Origin: Petaurus breviceps papuanus
Lineage: Eukaryota > Chordata > Mammalia > Diprotodontia > Petauridae
DNA length: 64,000 nucleotides
Reading direction: 5' to 3'
Assembly (NCBI GenBank): GCA_028583685.1
Contig: JAMXIF010000031.1
Span: forward strand, 6,051,038-6,115,037
Shown here: in pieces, positions 31,641 to 43,020 of the stretch
Layout of the letters: every line of letters starts with the position of its first letter
Numbering within the stretch: position 1 is the first letter of the stretch
Translations under genes and position numbers: made by a program
Notes under the pieces: generated by a model
Told to the model about the DNA's origin: nothing
Database searches by the model: none
Seen by the model: only the letters and a program-made list of their open reading frames with translations

Positions 31641-33030
31641 GACCTTTAAATGTGAAGATGACAAAAAAAATAAGGAAGAAAAGGCAATGAGTGTTTTAAT
31701 TCAGACTTCAGAAAGTTGAGAATACCAAGGTCCAATATAAGAAACCCCTAATGCTGATTGGAGAGTAGAGAGCTGCTCCCTTTTGAAGGAATCCAGCCCT
31801 TTTAAAATTACTGACTTGGTTGCATTCCAGAACTTTCCCATCATTCCTCCACATAGAGTACTTTTCCTCTTCCTGCCTCCCCCCCTGCTTTTTGGCTTTC
31901 TTTTGTCTGTTAACTTCCTCCATTAGAATGTAAACTCCTTAAGGTTAGGGACTGTCTTTTCCCTTCCTTCGTATCCACAATACTTATCTAAGTGTCTGGC
32001 ATGCAGTAAAACCTTAACAAATATTAACTGATTGACTGACTACTGTGTAAGTCTGTGACTGGACAAGGGTGTGATTCTCCCTAGCCTCCCTTACTATAAA
32101 GAGTGATTTCTGATGTTAGGGGACACTTTCCTTCCCAAGAGGGAGTAGAAATAGCACCAACTATAGATTGACAGTGACAGGGCTAAGCTGTGTGTGTCCA
32201 AGGGAAGAAACCTTTCCCCAAGCTGTCCATCATTGCTTAAGGACAGCTGTTTCTTGCAAGTGGAATATTCTCAATGAGCTGGAAAAGGGCCTGATGAAAG
32301 CTCATTGAGGGGAAGCTGGAAGGCTGGCCAGACTTCATAAGTTCATGCATAAAAACATAACCATTCCTTTATGAAAATGAGTGCTTTGTATTGTCTAGGA
32401 CATCTCTAGAAGCAGAATGATGTTTGCTTTTCCTGGAATCTCAAATTTCTTTCTAGCTTTAGGTTATATTTCCCTGCCTGCCTCCTATTAAAATTTTGTA
32501 ATTTTCTGGTACTGACATATAGTTCTGTTACTAATTCACCTCCTGCCTTCTCCCACTACCTCCTGTGCTTAACACTAGTATTCCTAGTAACCAATCTTTC
32601 CCTGCTTCTGGAATCTCTCTGGTGGAAGGACACTTTCCTGTTCTGAGACTTAAGACTTCTCAGGCAATGCTACAAGGAAGGAAGAATTAGATAAGGGAGA
32701 GGGCAATGATGTCTATTGTAAGCTTATTTTAAGTCCAATTTCTGGATTCACCAAGGGGGCAACTCAGGAAGTTGCCTAAGCATGGCCATGCCCAAACCAT
32801 CCCAGAAAAGTAAAAGGCCCAAGAAATGGTGACCCTAACCAGGGAAAGTCAGTAAAAATCAACTCTAATTTTATTAAGTACAAAATCAATGGGGAGCAGG
32901 GAGCTACAAAGAGTAAGACCACCACCCCATTCCTTAAAAAGTCTGTTTTGCAGATAAACTCACAAAAATCCAAAAACCATTCATTAATTTATTAATTCTT
33001 TTTCTTCAGTTGTTTCCCAAAATAATTCAT
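31641..33030. other. Mostly unassigned DNA with an L2 end
   Basis: An L2 3' end lies at 31922-32037 ('attagaatgtaaactccttaaggttagggactgtc' to 'gcatgcagtaaaaccttaac'). No other family or gene is recognised. Confidence 0.5.
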
Positions 33031-33039
33031 TTTCCATAA

Positions 33040-33268
33040 TCTAGGCATTGTGAAAAGAACCCAAGACTAATATTCAAATTCCTGAATTTAAATTCCAACT
33101 CCAATATTTCTTAGTGATATAATTGTGTGCAAGACCCTTAATATCTCTGAGTATCAGTTTCTTCATATGTAAAATTATGGTAATGCTACTTGTACTATTT
33201 GCCTCCCAGAGTTGTGAGCAGAAACATTTTTATAAAGCTGAAGCATTAGATAAATATGAGTAACTATT
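33040..33268 (+). repeat. Mar1/MIR-type SINE
   Basis: 'ttgtgaaaagaacccaagactaatattcaaattcc', 'gtatcagtttcttcatatgtaaaatta', 'gagttgtgagcagaaac' and 'aagcattagataaatatgagtaac'. Confidence 0.7.
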
Positions 33269-33454
33269 GTAATTAGCATACCCATTGGCTATTCTACCCT
33301 TCCATTATATTTCCCAGAAGGGATTTGTAGCAGAGAATACAATAATAAAAGAGTTTAATAACAGTTCACAGCAATGAATAATTGGTAGGGACAATAATAG
33401 AGAACATGTCACAAAACAATTCATGAAAGTGATAAGTATAATAATATTCTTTTC

Positions 33455-34245
33455 AGTAGTTTGGATGAAGGCAGAGTTGGCATACTTTACTCACCGAAAT
33501 TGCTGATGACATGACATCTTGGAAGAGAGAATCAAGAATTCAGCAGTTCATACAAAAAGAAATCAAGGAGTTTTAGCGGATTCAAAAAGTGTCAAGTGTG
33601 TGATAATAGCCAGAAATGTGAATGAGGCCTTTAGGCTGAATTAAAGAGGTGCAGCATTCAAAATAAAGGAATTGATGGCCCTATTGTTTTCTGATCTGGT
33701 GAGATCATATCTGGATATTAGGAGTACAATATTCAGGTACCAATATTCAGGCACTACATTTTAGAAAGGATATTGACAAAACTGCAGTGAATTAAGAGAA
33801 GGGTGGCCAAGATGATGAGAGCACTGGGAAAACATGCTATATTTTATCAGTTGAAAAAATAGGACATATTCAACTTGCAGAAGAGAAAACTTGGAGAGAT
33901 CCTGATAACTGTCTTCAAGTATTTGAAAGACTGTCATGGGAAGGATGCATTAGACTTGTTCTTCTCAGTCCCACAGGGCAGAACTAGGAACAATGAGCAA
34001 AAGTTGAAGGGAGGCAGATTTAAGCTTCATGAAAGGAGGAATCCCTAACAATGAGACCTATGCATGGACTATGAATGGGCTGACCTTGTGGAGGGGGGAG
34101 GGTTGCCTTATGTTGGATGTCCTTAAGCAGACACCAAAGGGTCCCTTATAAAGGATGCACCAGATGAAATTATTGTTCAGGTATGGGTTGAAATCTGTTT
34201 TCTTGGAATTTTCTTCCAGCCTGAGATTCTGTGATTCTCCAATTT
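33455..34245 (+). mobile_element. CR1/L3-clade LINE 3' region
   Basis: 'gcagagttggcatactttactcaccgaaattgctgatga', 'tctggtgagatcatatctgg', 'actacattttagaaaggatattgacaaaactg', 'actgtcttcaagtatttgaaagactgtcatggg' and 'cccacagggcagaactaggaacaatgagcaaaagttg' form the plus-strand layout of the CR1 tail. It ends in 'ttccagcctgagattctgtgattct'. All frames are broken. It is older than, and distinct from, the copy at 4598-5455. Confidence 0.85.
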
Positions 34246-35015
34246 GAAATGGCACAAAAATGAATATTTAAATTCAGAAGGAAAGATCCTTTCTGGTGAA
34301 GGTATTCAGGGAAGGTTGTATGTAGCGTGTGAGATTTCAACGAGGCATTTAAGCACAGACAGGTAGAAAGGAAGCCCATACAGTGGAAAAGGAGGGCATG
34401 GAAATATGTTGGATTCCAGGAAACATTTCTGATGTGCAAAAATAGCAGCTTCTCTTGGTAATTCTCTGCAGTGTCCCAAAGCACCACCAGAAAGTTCTTC
34501 CTAATATCAAAAAAACAGAAAACTTTTTGCTCCAAAATTAAGCTTGCTGGTAGTATATCACCACAAAGAGTGTAATAACTGGTCAAATGCTGAAATATAT
34601 ACACACACATATATATATATCAGTTAATTGTTCATATGGCATTTAGTGGAACCTACAAGCCTATGTAATCTTTGCTAGGTAAAAGAATCATAATTCTTAT
34701 TTACAAAGAACTTTGCAGGCATTGCAGCAAAAAAAAACCCCAAAACCTGACATCGAAAGAAATTGTCATTTTATCTAAGGTCCAAACTAGTGTCTGGAAC
34801 TATGAAACCAGATCTTCTGACTGTAGGTCTAGGGCTCTTTCTACCGTAATTGGTGACGGCTGTGTTAATGCATGCCATAGGTATAGTTGACCCTTATACA
34901 ATAGATTTAGGCATGCTCACTATGATTGTTTGATGGATAACCACTGCTAGAGCAATGGGGAAAGGATTTTTCTTCTCTCTTTCCTTACAATCCCCTTTAA
35001 CATTTCTCTAAACAC
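34246..35015. other. Mostly unassigned DNA
   Basis: A weak MIR-type piece at about 34690-34870 ('aaagaactttgcaggcattgc', 'gaaaccagatcttctgactgtaggtctagggctctttctacc'). The rest is unrecognised. Confidence 0.4.
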
Positions 35016-35017
35016 CA

Positions 35018-35260
35018 AACCATTGGGCAGTGGACTAGGAGACAGAAGGCCTAATTTTAAGTCCCACCTCTTTCACCGACTAGGTATGTGACACTGGATC
35101 ATTCTCTTAAGAATTCTGAACTTTGATTTCCCATTTCCCAAAAAGAAATGAAGTAATCTTTTCCATCAACCCTTCAGGGATGCTTTGAAAATTCAGTGAA
35201 ATAAATGGATGTTAAAGCACTTTAAATTTATAAAGTATAAAAAAATTATACGATAAATAA
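35018..35260 (+). repeat. Mar1-type SINE
   Basis: 'gggcagtggactaggagacagaaggcctaattttaagtccc', 'gatgttaaagcactttaaatttataaag' with the usual body between. Confidence 0.7.
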
Positions 35261-35599
35261 ATAGACAGATGGATGGATGAATGGTAGTAATTTTTCCTTA
35301 GTCTCTATCTGTACTTCTAGAGTGAATTGGGTTTTTAAAGTTTGATCTTTGAACCCAGTTCACTCTGGAACTCATAGATTGGACAACAATAGGTCCCTGC
35401 CATCCTGGCACAGAGTGAATGTAAATAGTAAGTAGTAACTGTTTCTCTTTTGGCCAGCAGTCCTGAGGGTCTTCTCCTCCCAGTTTTATTTATTATTATT
35501 ATTACTAAAGGGTCTATACCTTGACTCACTTCTTAAAGAGGCCTTTTCACTGAATGGTTGTTGCCTCACTTAAAGTGAGAATTTGAAAAGACCTTAGTC

Positions 35600-35815
35600 T
35601 AAAAGGGCCAGGGTCTCCCATTGCATCCAGAGCCATCGCTAATAATCTTGATGAATATCAGAGCACTGGACCCAGATGGCTCTGAAGGAAAAAGTGGCGC
35701 TGGTGACTTTGCACTGCCCTCCCTCACTCAAATACAAGTCAACTGCAAGTCATGTCATCATTCTCTGATGTTATGGTGCTCTTCGAGAACAAAGGACAAA
35801 CACACAATCTGTATT
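35600..35815 (+). repeat. Marsupial SINE of the 'gaacaaaggacaaacac' tail type
   Basis: 'tgcatccagagccatcgct', 'agcactggacccagatggctctgaagg', 'aagtcatgtcatcattctctgatgttatgg' and the tail 'cttcgagaacaaaggacaaacacacaa' occur in fixed order. The short tail with ACA units rather than poly(A) suggests an RTE-type helper; that is inference. Confidence 0.7.
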
Positions 35816-35834
35816 TCTGCAGCTCTAGGATCAT

Positions 35835-36075
35835 AGGACATAGGACCATAGAGTCAGATTTAAAAGGGAGGTTAGAAGCCATTGAGTCTGACCCTCTTAT
35901 TTTATAGATATAGAAACTGATTCTTATAAAAGTTAAGCAACTTTATGTTAATCTGCTTCCTCGGGGTGAGTCAACAAGTCGGGTCACATAGCTACTAAGT
36001 ATCTGAGGCAGAATTTGAATGTAGATCTTCCTGACTCCAAGTCTAATGCTCCATCCACAATGCCACGCTGACTCT
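35835..36075 (+). repeat. MIR-group SINE with a ~37-bp insertion
   Basis: 'ggttagaagccattgagtctgaccctc', 'ctgaggcagaatttgaatgtagatcttcctgactccaag' frame an unexpected stretch at about 35946-35983 that is not part of the family core ('ttaatctgcttcctcggggt'). Confidence 0.7.
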
Positions 36076-36370
36076 TAAAACATCTCTTTGGGAAAGAAAT
36101 GAACTATGGACAAAAAGGGTGACCTAAGTTATGATTGCAACTTGGGCCAAGGAAGAGAGGTTTCTGCAACAACTCTGCACTCAAGTTCTTGACATCCTAA
36201 AGGATGAAAATACTTTATAGGACATGTCTGTTTCTGACTGGATAGTTGAAGCCCCCTAGTTCAATTGAATGACCAGTCACCTCTTCCCCTAAAGATCTGA
36301 GTGTTTTCCTAACTCAGGCTGGCTCTGAGACACATCTTCTCATCTCTCTCATTTGCAAGAGCACCAATAT
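36076..36370. other. Unassigned DNA
   Basis: Nothing recognised. Confidence 0.35.
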
Positions 36371-36870
36371 ATTTAACCCGCTTAGAAATTTCAGGGAGAA
36401 AATAACTGAAAGAAAAATCAATAATAACAAACAACATCCCATTCAGAAGGCATCATTAGGGATTATTTTTCCTTATCCCACTGGTAACGGCATCCTTAAG
36501 AATGACATCATTATAGAACTCAATAGCCTAAGCTTAATAGAATTAGTAATCAAAAAAGATCTTCAGATCAATAATCCCCCACACTGGGTTGTAGAATACA
36601 GTTATTTCCAGTGAATGCGTCAAGACAGAATCTGACACTCCATTTTAAAAACAATTTAGAGTGAAGCTAGTACTTTAGCAAGGGACCAGATTGATAGCTC
36701 CATATTATAAATTCAGCACAATCCTATGCCCCCTGCAGAGAAAGCACGTAATTAGCAACATAACCAGCTCTCCCTGTCTGCTTTTTATAAGGTGTCCATG
36801 ACTCACAAACACTGTCTGCTCAGCTCCATTCCAATAATTTCTTGTGACATAAGAAATATTAAGAAGATAC
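36371..36870. other. Repeat-free block (possible conserved non-coding element)
   Basis: 500 bp of A/T-rich but complex DNA with many TAAT-core words (AATAGAATTAGTAATC, CACGTAATTAGCAAC) and a GCACGTAATTAGC site near 36744. No repeats. Enhancer-like content is inference. Confidence 0.3.
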
Positions 36871-37227
36871 CACACTTCTGGCTGGTTCCATTTTCTTTTA
36901 GGAATAGATGCAATTGATACAGTTCTTGCTTTAAATGAGTCATTACCCCATATTTATAGCTAAACATTAGCCACTGATAGGGCCCTGGTGTAAAAAATGA
37001 TGTACCTTTGTAAGTAGGAAGAAGCAGGTAACCTATTCTCCTCAGCACTGGTCAGACACTTTTGATATTAGCTCAGGTTCAGTTCTGGGCTTCCAAGCCA
37101 AGTGGAGGCGATACAGACCTTGGAGAAGAATTCCTTCAATTACTACTACTGATAATAAAAATACCTTACAATAATATAATACTTTGTAGTTTTATAAGCA
37201 TGCTTATATAAACTATCTTATAAAAAA

Positions 37228-37342
37228 GAAAGGAATAAGAAAGGAGAGAAGGAAGGAAAGGAGGGATAGAGAGAGGGAGAGGAGAGAATGACAGAGAAAA
37301 GAAAAGAGACAGAGCAAGGAAGAGAGACAGAGACAGAAATAT
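37228..37342. repeat. GA-rich (GGAA/GAGA)n tract
   Basis: Pure A/G composition on the plus strand for over 100 bp. Confidence 0.85.
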
Positions 37343-37719
37343 ATGATTCAGTGGTTGGAAAATTAAAGGAAATTAGGATAAAGTCAACTAAATAAGAGAG
37401 GACTGTGGGCAGATTTCACATACTCAGCACATATTTCTTAAGCATCTGCTTTGTCCAAAGTATTTTGCAGCACTGGGGATACAATAATTAAAAAAAAAAA
37501 CTTGTCTCACACAGAACTCATTATCTTCTCTCCCAAATCTTCTTCTCTCCTGAACTTCAAATTAATTTGTTGAGACTCAGCAAGCTTCCATGTGTATGGC
37601 ACAAATCTATGCCCTAAAGATAAGGGTAGGGATTGAATCTCTGTTTTCGTTGGTGTAGGAGTCTCCCAGGCAAGAAAATGTCTTCTACTAGTGCAGGTTG
37701 GCAACTTTCTCTATAACTT

Positions 37720-37872
37720 TTAGTCTTAGAGATTTGCCTAGAGTATTGAGAAGTTGTGATTTCCTTAGGGTTACTCAGTTAACGTGAATCAGAGATGGGA
37801 CTTTCACTCTGGTCCTCCTGGCTTTTAAACCAGCTTTCTACCCACTATACCACATAATCTCTCACTCATTAC
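37720..37872 (-). repeat. MIR-group SINE fragment
   Basis: 'ttagggttactcagttaacgtg' and 'gtcctcctggcttttaaaccagctttctacccactataccac' read as the reverse strand of a MIR-type SINE. Confidence 0.65.
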
Positions 37873-37924
37873 TGGAGGCACAAAGGCAAAAATGAAATAG
37901 ATTATTCTATTTCTTTGAATGGCA

Positions 37925-39252
37925 CTACCATTCCCCCAGTCTTTTAAGCTTCTTTGTCTTGTTCCTCTCCAGTGGCTCTGATATCCAAAGTCTGTTTAAT
38001 TCTACTTTAGGGATGTCTCTAGCATCTGCATCCTCATCATTCCTACTAGCTAATTTAGATCCTTGTTATTCTTGCCTGGACTATACTAGAAGCTTCCTAA
38101 CTGGTCTTCAGTCTGTTTTCAACCTGCCTTTCCAACCTTATAACCTATTACTCCTTTTTCTGACTTTTACCAAAACATTATTTATTTATTAGCATTCTTT
38201 TCTTTTTAAATTTTCAGTAGCAGATCCTTTGCTTCCCTCCCATCCCTTTCCCACCCACTAAGGCAAATAATATGATCTCAATTATACATATGAAATCATG
38301 CAAAACATATTTCCACAGTATCCATATCAAAAAATAAAAGTAAGAAAATGATGCTTCGGGTTGCACTCAGAATTCCTAAGTTCACTTCTCTGGAGGTGGA
38401 TAGCATTTTTTCATCATGAGTTCATTGGAATTGTCTTGGATCACTGTGTTGATCAGAATAGCCAAGTGTTTCACCATTGACCAACATTGCTGTTAGTGTG
38501 AACAATGATCTTCCAGTTCTTATTTCCCTTTGCCTCAGTTCATATAGGTCTTGCCATCTTTTTTTCTTTTATGAATCCACCCCCATCATCATTTCTTATA
38601 ACACAATAGCACTACATCACAATCATATGCTACAACTTGTTCAGCCATTCCACAATTTACTGATCATCCCCTCGATTTCCAGGTCTTTGCCACCACAAAA
38701 AGAGCTGCTATAAATATTTTTGTACATATATGTCCTTTTACTTTTTCTTTGATCTCTTTGGGGTACAGATCTAGTACTGGTATTGCTGGGTCAAAGGGGA
38801 TGCACAGTTTTATAGTCCTTTGGACACAGTTCCAGATTGTTCTCCAGAATAGCTTAACCTTCCTTTTCTTTAGGGTCCAGGCTTGTCATTCTTCCTCCCT
38901 CATAATCATTACCTATCATATCTGCACTGTTTGGCTCTGTCCCCCAAACCTAGAATATATTATCCTTTTATCTCTGGTTCATAGTATTCCTTAATTACCT
39001 CAAAACTGTACTCAAGTGCCGCCTTCTCTATGCAGTCTTTCCTGATGCTTTGAGTTGCTAGAGTATTCTCCACTCTCCCAAAAAAATAAGCTTGTATTTA
39101 TTTTGTAAATATTTATCTTCACATCTATCCCTAATAGAATGTAAACTCCTGGAAGACAGGAATAGCTTCATTTTTGTCTTTTAGTCCTCAGGAACTAGTC
39201 TTGGGCTTGGGAAAAAATAGGTGCCTAATAAATGATTGTTAATTGACTTTTC
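37925..39252 (+). repeat. L2 LINE 3' region, split by an L1 fragment
   Basis: The left part (37925-38195) has 'gatccttgttattcttgcctggactatactagaagcttcctaactggtcttc'. The right part (38860-39252) has 'ctctatgcagtctttcctgatgcttt', 'aatagaatgtaaactcctggaagacagg' and 'aggtgcctaataaatg'. Both are consecutive L2 segments, so the L1 between them is a later insertion. Confidence 0.8.
38200..38858 (-). mobile_element. L1 LINE 3' end, minus strand
   Basis: Read on the minus strand: 'tctggagaacaatctggaactg', 'tgacccagcaataccagtac', 'ttatagcagctctttttgtggtggc', then 'ctatccacctccagagaagtg' and the tail with 'atgttttgcatgatttc'. This is the ORF2 C-terminus plus 3' UTR layout of marsupial L1, 5'-truncated to ~660 bp. 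The insertion lies in an L2. Imperfect TTC(C)TTTTCTTT words on both sides may be the target duplication. Confidence 0.85.
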
Positions 39253-39417
39253 TCCATCTACCATTCTATATCTATCCATTCTACAGAGTAATATTCCTAA
39301 ATCCATTTTTATAATTATATCCCTATGTTCAAAATGGCTCCCCATTTCCAATAGAATAAATCTCAAGCTTCTGATCTTGATATTCAAGGTCCATCATCTG
39401 CCCTAATAATAGCTGTA

Positions 39418-39652
39418 AAGACTGGAGTCAACTCAGTAGCACAGTGGATAGAGTGCTTGGGACTTATATTCAAGACTTGCTTTGGACACTGTCTTAGCTA
39501 GGTGTACCTACACAGGTAATTGACCACTGACTGCCTCACTTTTCTCACATGGAAAATGAGAATAAGAATAGCACCTATATCTCAGTGTTTTTGTATGAAT
39601 AAGATGTGTATTAAAAAGCTCTGCTAATTTTAAAGTGCTGAATAAATTCTAG
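39418..39652 (+). repeat. Mar1-type SINE
   Basis: Head 'caactcagtagcacagtggatagagtgcttggg' through 'cctcacttttctcacatggaaaatgag' to 'aaagtgctgaataaattctagc'. Confidence 0.8.
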
Positions 39653-39667
39653 CTAGAAAGAACTTTG

Positions 39668-40325
39668 ACTTTGAATCATAGAAAGTTAATGCTGCAATGG
39701 GAATTTTGAGATTTTCAGATCAGAGATATAGAAGGGATCTTAGAGGTCACCTCCCTAGTCCAATGACCTCATTGTATAGATTAGGAAACTGAGGCCCAGA
39801 TAAATTCAGTGACTTGCTGAAGTGGCAGGTAGCAAGTAGCAGAAGTAGAGTTAGAATCCAGGCCCCCTTCTGAATTCAAATCTAACCATTTTTTTCCCTC
39901 TAATGTTATGTTTCATCCATTACAAATCCCTGGTTTTATATTAGCAGCGTTGCAAACAGTAACAGTAGTGAACGTGGAGTCAAAACAGACCTGGGTTTGA
40001 ATCTATTCCTTGACACTGACTAGTTATATTCTCATGATCAAGTCACTTAACTGGTCTCAGGTCCAGTCATCTGATCTGTAGGATAGGAATAGCCATACCT
40101 GTGGGTAACTGACCTTCAGATGTACAATGGGGATCATAGTAGGTAACATGTTCAACTCAACTATAAGCCTTAAGGCTCTATATGCATGTCAGTTGTTATT
40201 ATAGAGAAACTGAGGCCCATCCAAGTAAAATGGCTTGAACAGGCTCATGTAGAAGAGCCAGGCCTACCATGCTGTTTTGCTGATGCTCAAGTCCAGGGCT
40301 TTCTCCATTATAACATGTTGTCACT
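39668..40325 (+). repeat. Three MIR-group SINE fragments
   Basis: 39700-39895 ('gggatcttagaggtcacctcc', 'aggaaactgaggcccagat'), 39955-40110 ('gtggagtcaaaacagacctgggtttgaatc') and 40190-40325 ('gagaaactgaggcccatcc', 'caagtccagggctttctcc'). Confidence 0.75.
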
Positions 40326-40689
40326 CTTTGAGGGAAAAAAAGTATGATTGTTTTAGTGATTCTCTGAAGAGCCATGACATTTAGTCTTCACTGACTCATT
40401 GATATTTGATAAATCAGTGCTCTCAAAAATTGAGACCTGTTTATAATATCAAAGTCATAAAAGGATTATGTCATCTGTGTATCCTTAAAATATAATGCCC
40501 ATTTTTCACATTATTATTGAGAAAAAAAAGATTTCATTCACCTCCTCTATTCTTCTGAGTAAGATAATTGGCAATTACTTCATTTTGGCGTATGTGGGCT
40601 ATCTAATAGGATATGATTCAAATATTATACCTTGTGACAAATTCTTCTTTCAGATCTAAGTATTCCATTAATTTTAAATGTGGATCTGC

Positions 40690-41022
40690 CTAGGAGTCTG
40701 AGCATCAGAAATTCGGGATGTTCTCCCTCTGACTACTGACCTCCCTGGCTTCCTTTGAGTACCAACTAAAAGCCCACCTTCTAGAGAAAGCCTTCCCTAA
40801 CCCCTCTTAATTCTATTGCTTTCTGTCTTTTAATTATTTCCCATTTATGCTATATATAACTCACTTTGCATATTTTTGTTTGCATGTTGTCCCCATGATT
40901 CGATTATAATCTCCTTGAAGTCAGGGACCGTCTTTTGCCTCTTCTTATATCCCCAGCACTTAGCACAATACCTAGCACATTATAGGTACTTAATAAATAT
41001 TTAATGAACTGAATTGAATTCT
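40690..41022 (+). repeat. L2 LINE 3' end
   Basis: 'actaaaagcccaccttctagagaaagccttccctaacc', 'ataatctccttgaagtcagggaccgtc', 'cccagcacttagcacaatacctagcac' and 'aggtacttaataaatatttaatgaa'. Confidence 0.9.
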
Positions 41023-41858
41023 TGGATCTCAATCTCAGACTAGTAGATACTTGTGCCATAGAAAATACTCTACCATTTGACCTTGATTGCCCTTTCTCCT
41101 GAAGGAAAGGTAACAAAGGAATCCATGGTATTTCTGTGAGGACTAAGTATCTGATTTTATCTATAGGACTATGGATGGATCTCAGAGAAAACACAGAAAG
41201 CTTAAGACTCAGAGTTATAGAGAATCTGGGTCCTAGGGTAGTTTATAAAATAAGTAATCAAGCAATCAGAAACCAGAGAATATACAGGACAAGGCAATGG
41301 GGCAAAATCCCAGAAAAGGAGGAAAAACAGCAAATGCAAGGCATCAAGGACAGAGGCACTTTGAGACAGAGGAAATGTATGATTCATTCAGACATGTATG
41401 ATTTAGTAATATTCTGCTTTCCTGAAGTAGGCACCCATCCTAAGGGTGTTCAGTTCAGGACATATAAGTGATATCCCAGGAGTCAGTTAAAGAAATGCTA
41501 ACTACATTGAACTTCACTGATCCAGGGATTCAGAGGCAAATTTTGATGCCAGTATTTAGCAAATATTTTTAAAGGAGCTTTATAACCTGAAATTAACTAA
41601 TTTTGGATCCTCTGAGTTATGGGATTGGAGCTGCTGCCCCTCCCTCTATTCAACTATATTTTTCACTTTCTGCACTGTCTTCTTCCCCAAATTACTGCCC
41701 TTCTGCATAGTCATGTATAGTCATTTTCTGCTTTTTTTCTCCAAATCATACACTCTTTGAGAGCATTCCCTATTTATATCCATTTATTTCTTATCATCAT
41801 GTATTCATTCACTTATACATGTGAGAGAGCATAACAATTTATTAAAGTGTTAGAACTG
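41023..41858. other. Unassigned DNA
   Basis: Two overlapping open frames on opposite strands (41136-41471 plus, 41202-41387 minus) share the same A/G-rich DNA and show no protein signature. Confidence 0.4.
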
Positions 41859-41861
41859 CCA

Positions 41862-41965
41862 GATTAGGGTCTTGACTAGAGCTTGAAAGGATGTCAGAAG
41901 CCATCTAGCCCAATAACCTTATTTTACAGTTGAGGAAACTGAGTTACACATCTGATAACATTTAC
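41862..41965 (+). repeat. MIR-group SINE fragment
   Basis: 'actagagcttgaaaggatgtcagaagccatctagcccaat' and 'attttacagttgaggaaactgag'. Confidence 0.75.
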
Positions 41966-42239
41966 TGAGTGAGTATCACTATCTACCGATTTCTGTTAGA
42001 GACATGATTGTCAATGAGAAGTTTAAGTTGTTGAGTGATTAATGGGGCAAGGGGAGGATCTCTAATGTCTGATGTCATTTGATATCATAGAGGATAGATA
42101 CTGTCTTCTCCCTCTAGATTGGATGTACCAAAGACCCAAGCAGGGAATGCAAATGTTGAAGAAGAAAGATGGTACCAGAAGTCTAATGATGGAAAGAAAG
42201 GAAATTGACAAGGGATGGAAGCATTGTGCTTACTCGTAT

Positions 42240-43020
42240 TTCTGTTTGTTCATTCATTCATTCAAGAAAATTTTATTAAGTGCCTTCTATATGTTAGGTT
42301 CTAGAGTATACAATACGAAAATAAAATAGTTTCTGCTCTAATGGGGGAGGGAAGATGAGAAATTGAGGGGATCAGGATAGGTCTTAGCCAGAAAGTGTTA
42401 CTTGAGCTGAGTCTTAGAAGGAATTGAAGCATTCTAAGAGGCAAAGATGAATAAGTAGTATGTTCCAAGCACAAGATTCAGTATGTATAAAAGTATAAAG
42501 ATGAGAGATGGAATGTTGTGTAAAGGAGACTGTAATTAGGTCAGTAGGGCTAGAATTTAAAGAGTGTGAAGGAAGATTGAAAAAAAAATTGGCTTTAGCT
42601 CTATTAGAGAAGTGTGTGTTATCCCAGAGGCAATTGTCTTGAGCAGTAGAATGATATAATCAGACCTGTGCTTGGGAAATATTAATTTTGCATCTATATG
42701 GATGATAGATCAGAAAATAGAATGACTGGAGGTAGCAAGACTGGTGAGAAGGCTGCTAGAGATAATAGACTGAACTAGGGTGGCAGGAAACTCAGACTGA
42801 TGCGAGATCTTTTCAAGGTAAAATCAACAAGAGTTGACATTTCATTGGCTAGAAGGGATAAGGGAAGGGAGGAGGGAGAGGTAAGAGTCCAAGGTTGCAA
42901 ACTTGGGTGACTAGAAATATAATGATGCCCTCACCAGATGTAAGGAAGTGAGTGAAAGGAGGGGGTGGGAGGAAGGGAGTAATAATGAGCTTGAGCAGTG
43001 TTTTGTGTGACTGACATTTG
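42240..43020 (+). repeat. Purine-rich ancient repeat, long copy with MIR3 head
   Basis: Starts 'tcattcattcattcaagaaaattttattaagtgcctt', then 'cttgagctgagtcttagaaggaattgaagcattctaagaggc', 'ataatcagacctgtgcttggg', 'gaaggctgctagagataatagac' and 'gtccaaggttgcaaacttgggtgactag'. The same order appears at 54185-55085 and in parts at 11500-12835 and 17585-17885. I could not name the family. The G/A strand bias makes false antisense frames (42849-43142). Confidence 0.6.
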
